From Nematostella vectensis (Eukaryota; Cnidaria; Anthozoa; Actiniaria; Edwardsiidae): 64,000 bases of DNA. Of this stretch, positions 61,623 through 64,000 are shown one piece after another (the first letter of the stretch is position 1; the number at the start of each line of letters is the position of its first letter). The stretch covers positions 14,209,040-14,273,039 of the forward strand of contig NC_064042.1 of assembly GCF_932526225.1 (NCBI RefSeq), in the 5' to 3' direction. The translations under genes were made by a program, and so were the position numbers. A model generated the notes under the pieces. It worked only from the letters and a program-made list of their open reading frames with translations. It did not search any database and was not told the origin of the DNA.

Positions 61623-63590
61623 ATGGCGACTCGAAGGGCTCGAGTGGCCGTAGAAGCCCGCAACCCGGAAGTCTCAGATTCCCCTTCAGAAAAAAGGTCC
61701 CTTCTGTAAGTATCATAGCGTTCTTAAAGTATCTTGAATAACAGTTCCGTCCTTATATGACAAAAACACACTTCACCTATTAATGAGTTGTTGTGCTGGT
61801 GTGTTAATGAATAAAACTCACGTGACCGCTTCTTCAAGCTCGACACAGGACGCGGCACGTTACCATTTTTTGTAACTAATATTTTTTTTAGGTTAGTTTT
61901 AGTTGTCTAAAGCTTACAAGATATGCTCCATGTTTATTGTGAATTTCCATGAATATTGGGTTTCTTTCAACCACGGGGAACTGAACCCCATACCAAACCA
62001 AAACCAATAGCCCGGCGTAATAAATCGATGAAACCGATAATCGATGAAAATCGATATCAATCGAAATCAATCGATGCTAATCAATCGATTAATATTGGAA
62101 ATCGATGGTTAATCGATGATCTGCAAATTTGTGACCTTTCATCGATTAGTAATTGATGATGGTACCATGATCGATTAATATCGATTTGCATTAAATATGA
62201 TCTGAATGATCGCAAAGAACATAAAAGAGTACAAATGTTTCATTTATTTAGTAAACGTTCGTTGTTAAAGGCCCTTGATGATACCTTTTTGAAACGGGCA
62301 GCAACAGAGTTATAAGCCTCTCTGATTATACAGATTGTAATAGCAGAGATTAGCTGTAATGAAACATGTCGCTGGTCCTTTTCCAGGCTTCCCTGGCCCA
62401 CCCCCTTTCCCTTTGACGGACCCTTGTGAATCCTTGAATAAAAAAACAATTGCCATTTATATTGTGTCTCCCTGCACACAAGCGGCGGGAAAAGCGTAAT
62501 TCGGGAGCTGAGCTTGCGTGGCAAGATGAGTGACGCAAGCGGCCTGCTATGATCTCTGTCGACAAAAAGAGCAAAACATTAAAGAGCATTTCAACAAATC
62601 ATAGCTCCACTAATGACTATCAACAATTGCAATGACAGTCATTCAGTAAACATATTTTTCGATATTTGTTGGCCCCAGAGAATGTTCAATCAATATTAAT
62701 CGGCTGATTTCATCGATTTATATCGATTTATCGATTGGCAAACCGATGATCGATTCTCATCGATTAATTACGCCGGGCAAATAGTCGAACGCTGATATTA
62801 CTCAGCTCCTATAAGTTAAGCTTACAATCATTAAGCTATTTTTTAGGGTAAAACTGTTCTCTATTACTTGGTCTGTCTGTGGTATTGTGGGTGAAGGGGG
62901 GGGGGGGGCATTTGAAACTTTACACTCAAATCTTTGCTTTGTTTTGCTTTGGAAATTTATACTGTGCTTTTGTTAATAGTCTTTAATCTGTGCTTTTGAT
63001 GATATGTGTGAGAAAAAGACAAACCAAAAACTGTAAAACTTGGTATAAATGAAATCACAAGGGAGCTCTCTGGTGACGCCATATCTTTCCAAATTTTATA
63101 GGGGGGTGGATAGGAGTATGTAAATCCGCCGATCCGCAACATTTTCGGGGAAAACCCATTGATCTACAGATATTTTTAGATCCTCATGGTTTGACAGATT
63201 AACAATAGCATCGATTGAAATTCATTTAAAATCCGAAATTCGACCGTCGAAGCAGTCAAAATCAGAAATCTGTGCCCAAATTGTCAACAGATCCGTGATC
63301 CGCTGTATTTCCAAAATCCGCCAATCCACTGAAATAATTATCAAAATCAGTAATCTGTGAGCATTTCGGGGCTGAATCCGCTGATCCGCTGATCCGCGAA
63401 CCTATTCACTCCTCACACTTTGACGCTGATCTCTGACATGTTATTACTCAGGGATGACAGTACCCATGATAATGAGGTCTGGTGCCCTAAGCCATACACC
63501 ATCTTCAAGTTATTGCTATCAGCCAGATTCTGCTCAGCATTCCTCAGCAATATTTCTGACTGTGATGAGACATTCAATTATTGGGAGCCA
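61623..63590 (+). CDS. ALG9: ALG9 alpha-1,2-mannosyltransferase, first two exons (continues past window)
   Basis: Exon 1 61623-61705 (MATRRARVAVEARNPEVSD, a soluble cytosolic tail) and exon 2 63452-63590 join in phase. Exon 2 reads EVWCPKPYTIFKLLLSARFC and ISDCDETFNYWEP, then a GTGAGT donor. The motif SNISDCDETFNYWEP is the signature of GT22 family members; with the VW.P...FK.LLSAR lead-in it points to ALG9. The enzyme adds two mannoses to the lipid-linked oligosaccharide in the ER lumen, using dolichol-phosphate-mannose. The rest of the multi-pass protein must lie beyond 64000. Confidence 0.88.
62011..62777. mobile_element. DNA transposon/MITE with about 85-bp inverted repeats in the ALG9 intron
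   Basis: Left CCCGGCGTAATAAATCGATG... matches, inverted, the right ...CATCGATTAATTACGCCGGG. Both arms are dense in ATCGAT words. The middle carries no recognised transposase. Flanking bases (CCAATAG and CAAATAG) are similar but not identical, so a target duplication is not claimed. Confidence 0.75.
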
Positions 63591-64000
63591 GTGAGTACCT
63601 TTAAATCTTGATACTATAACAACAAGGGATGTTATTATTATTATTATTTTTTGTGGGGGGGGATGTCTGTTGGTCCAACTTACATCACACACCCTATTAA
63701 ACCCAAATTTCATTTTACACCTTTTGCTTTTCATTACAGAGAAATACGCATTCATTTTAGCCAAAATTACAAACATTTACACCAATGTACTGTCATTTAA
63801 GCGAAGGAAAATCATTCGAACTAAAAGGAAATACATTAACGAACTTTACATAATTGAGTGCACACAATTGCATTTTCTTCACATTCATTTACACTATTCG
63901 ACAACCAGGAATAAAAAAATCTATTTTCATTTGCACGTTGATATGACAGTGCTGAAAAACGTATGCGCATGCGCGTGTTCTGGAAAAAACAAACAAAATC
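63591..64000. other. ALG9 intron 2 start
   Basis: Non-coding AT-rich DNA with a short TTA repeat and G run near 63633-63662. No further exon within the window. Confidence 0.6.

Overview
This is eukaryotic, metazoan DNA: short exons with GT/AG introns, AATAAA signals, minisatellites, MITEs, LINE, DIRS and Polinton remnants. The gene mix (an MMP ending in a ShK-type six-cysteine domain, tandem secreted TSP1 genes, a PAN/apple exon, Polinton and DIRS relics) fits an anthozoan cnidarian such as a sea anemone of the Nematostella type. That assignment is inference from content; no species marker was tested.

Layout. 1-3449: upstream intron with diverged repeats. 3450-7733 (+): last seven exons of an ABCC4/MRP4-like transporter, followed by a 39-bp minisatellite. 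12393-22705 (+), perhaps from 10073: eleven or more exons of a myosin-VII-like MyTH4-FERM tail with no motor domain seen; one intron is a 3.3-kb array of about 100 copies of a 32-bp repeat. 24600-26160: DIRS-type retrotransposon relic. 26617-27420: DNA transposon with short internal inverted motifs. 27004-35261: a 4.4/3.8-kb tandem duplication carrying two almost identical genes for a secreted TSP1 + Vps62-like (DUF946) protein. 36403-36603: first exon of a secreted PAN-type protein. About 37216-49870: a decayed Polinton/Maverick (PolB, integrase with chromodomain, capsid-like protein, protease, packaging ATPase, small ORFs and minus-strand RING and other ORFs), itself broken by three later insertions. 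51329-52759 (+): catalytic and ShK exons of a matrix metalloproteinase. 53190-55680: duplications and simple repeats. 56138-59883 (+): complete two-exon class A GPCR. 60682-61461 (-): single-exon ANKRD40 homologue, head-to-head with the first two exons of ALG9 (61623-63590, +) across about 160 bp.

The host genes are unrelated housekeeping, transport, cytoskeletal, extracellular-matrix and signalling genes; nothing suggests one pathway. The most notable points are the TSP1-Vps62 tandem pair, where copy 2 has lost the stretch holding a putative 5' exon; the layered Polinton fossil; and the repeated finding that tandem arrays lie on or just past exon edges, several containing copied splice-junction sequence.
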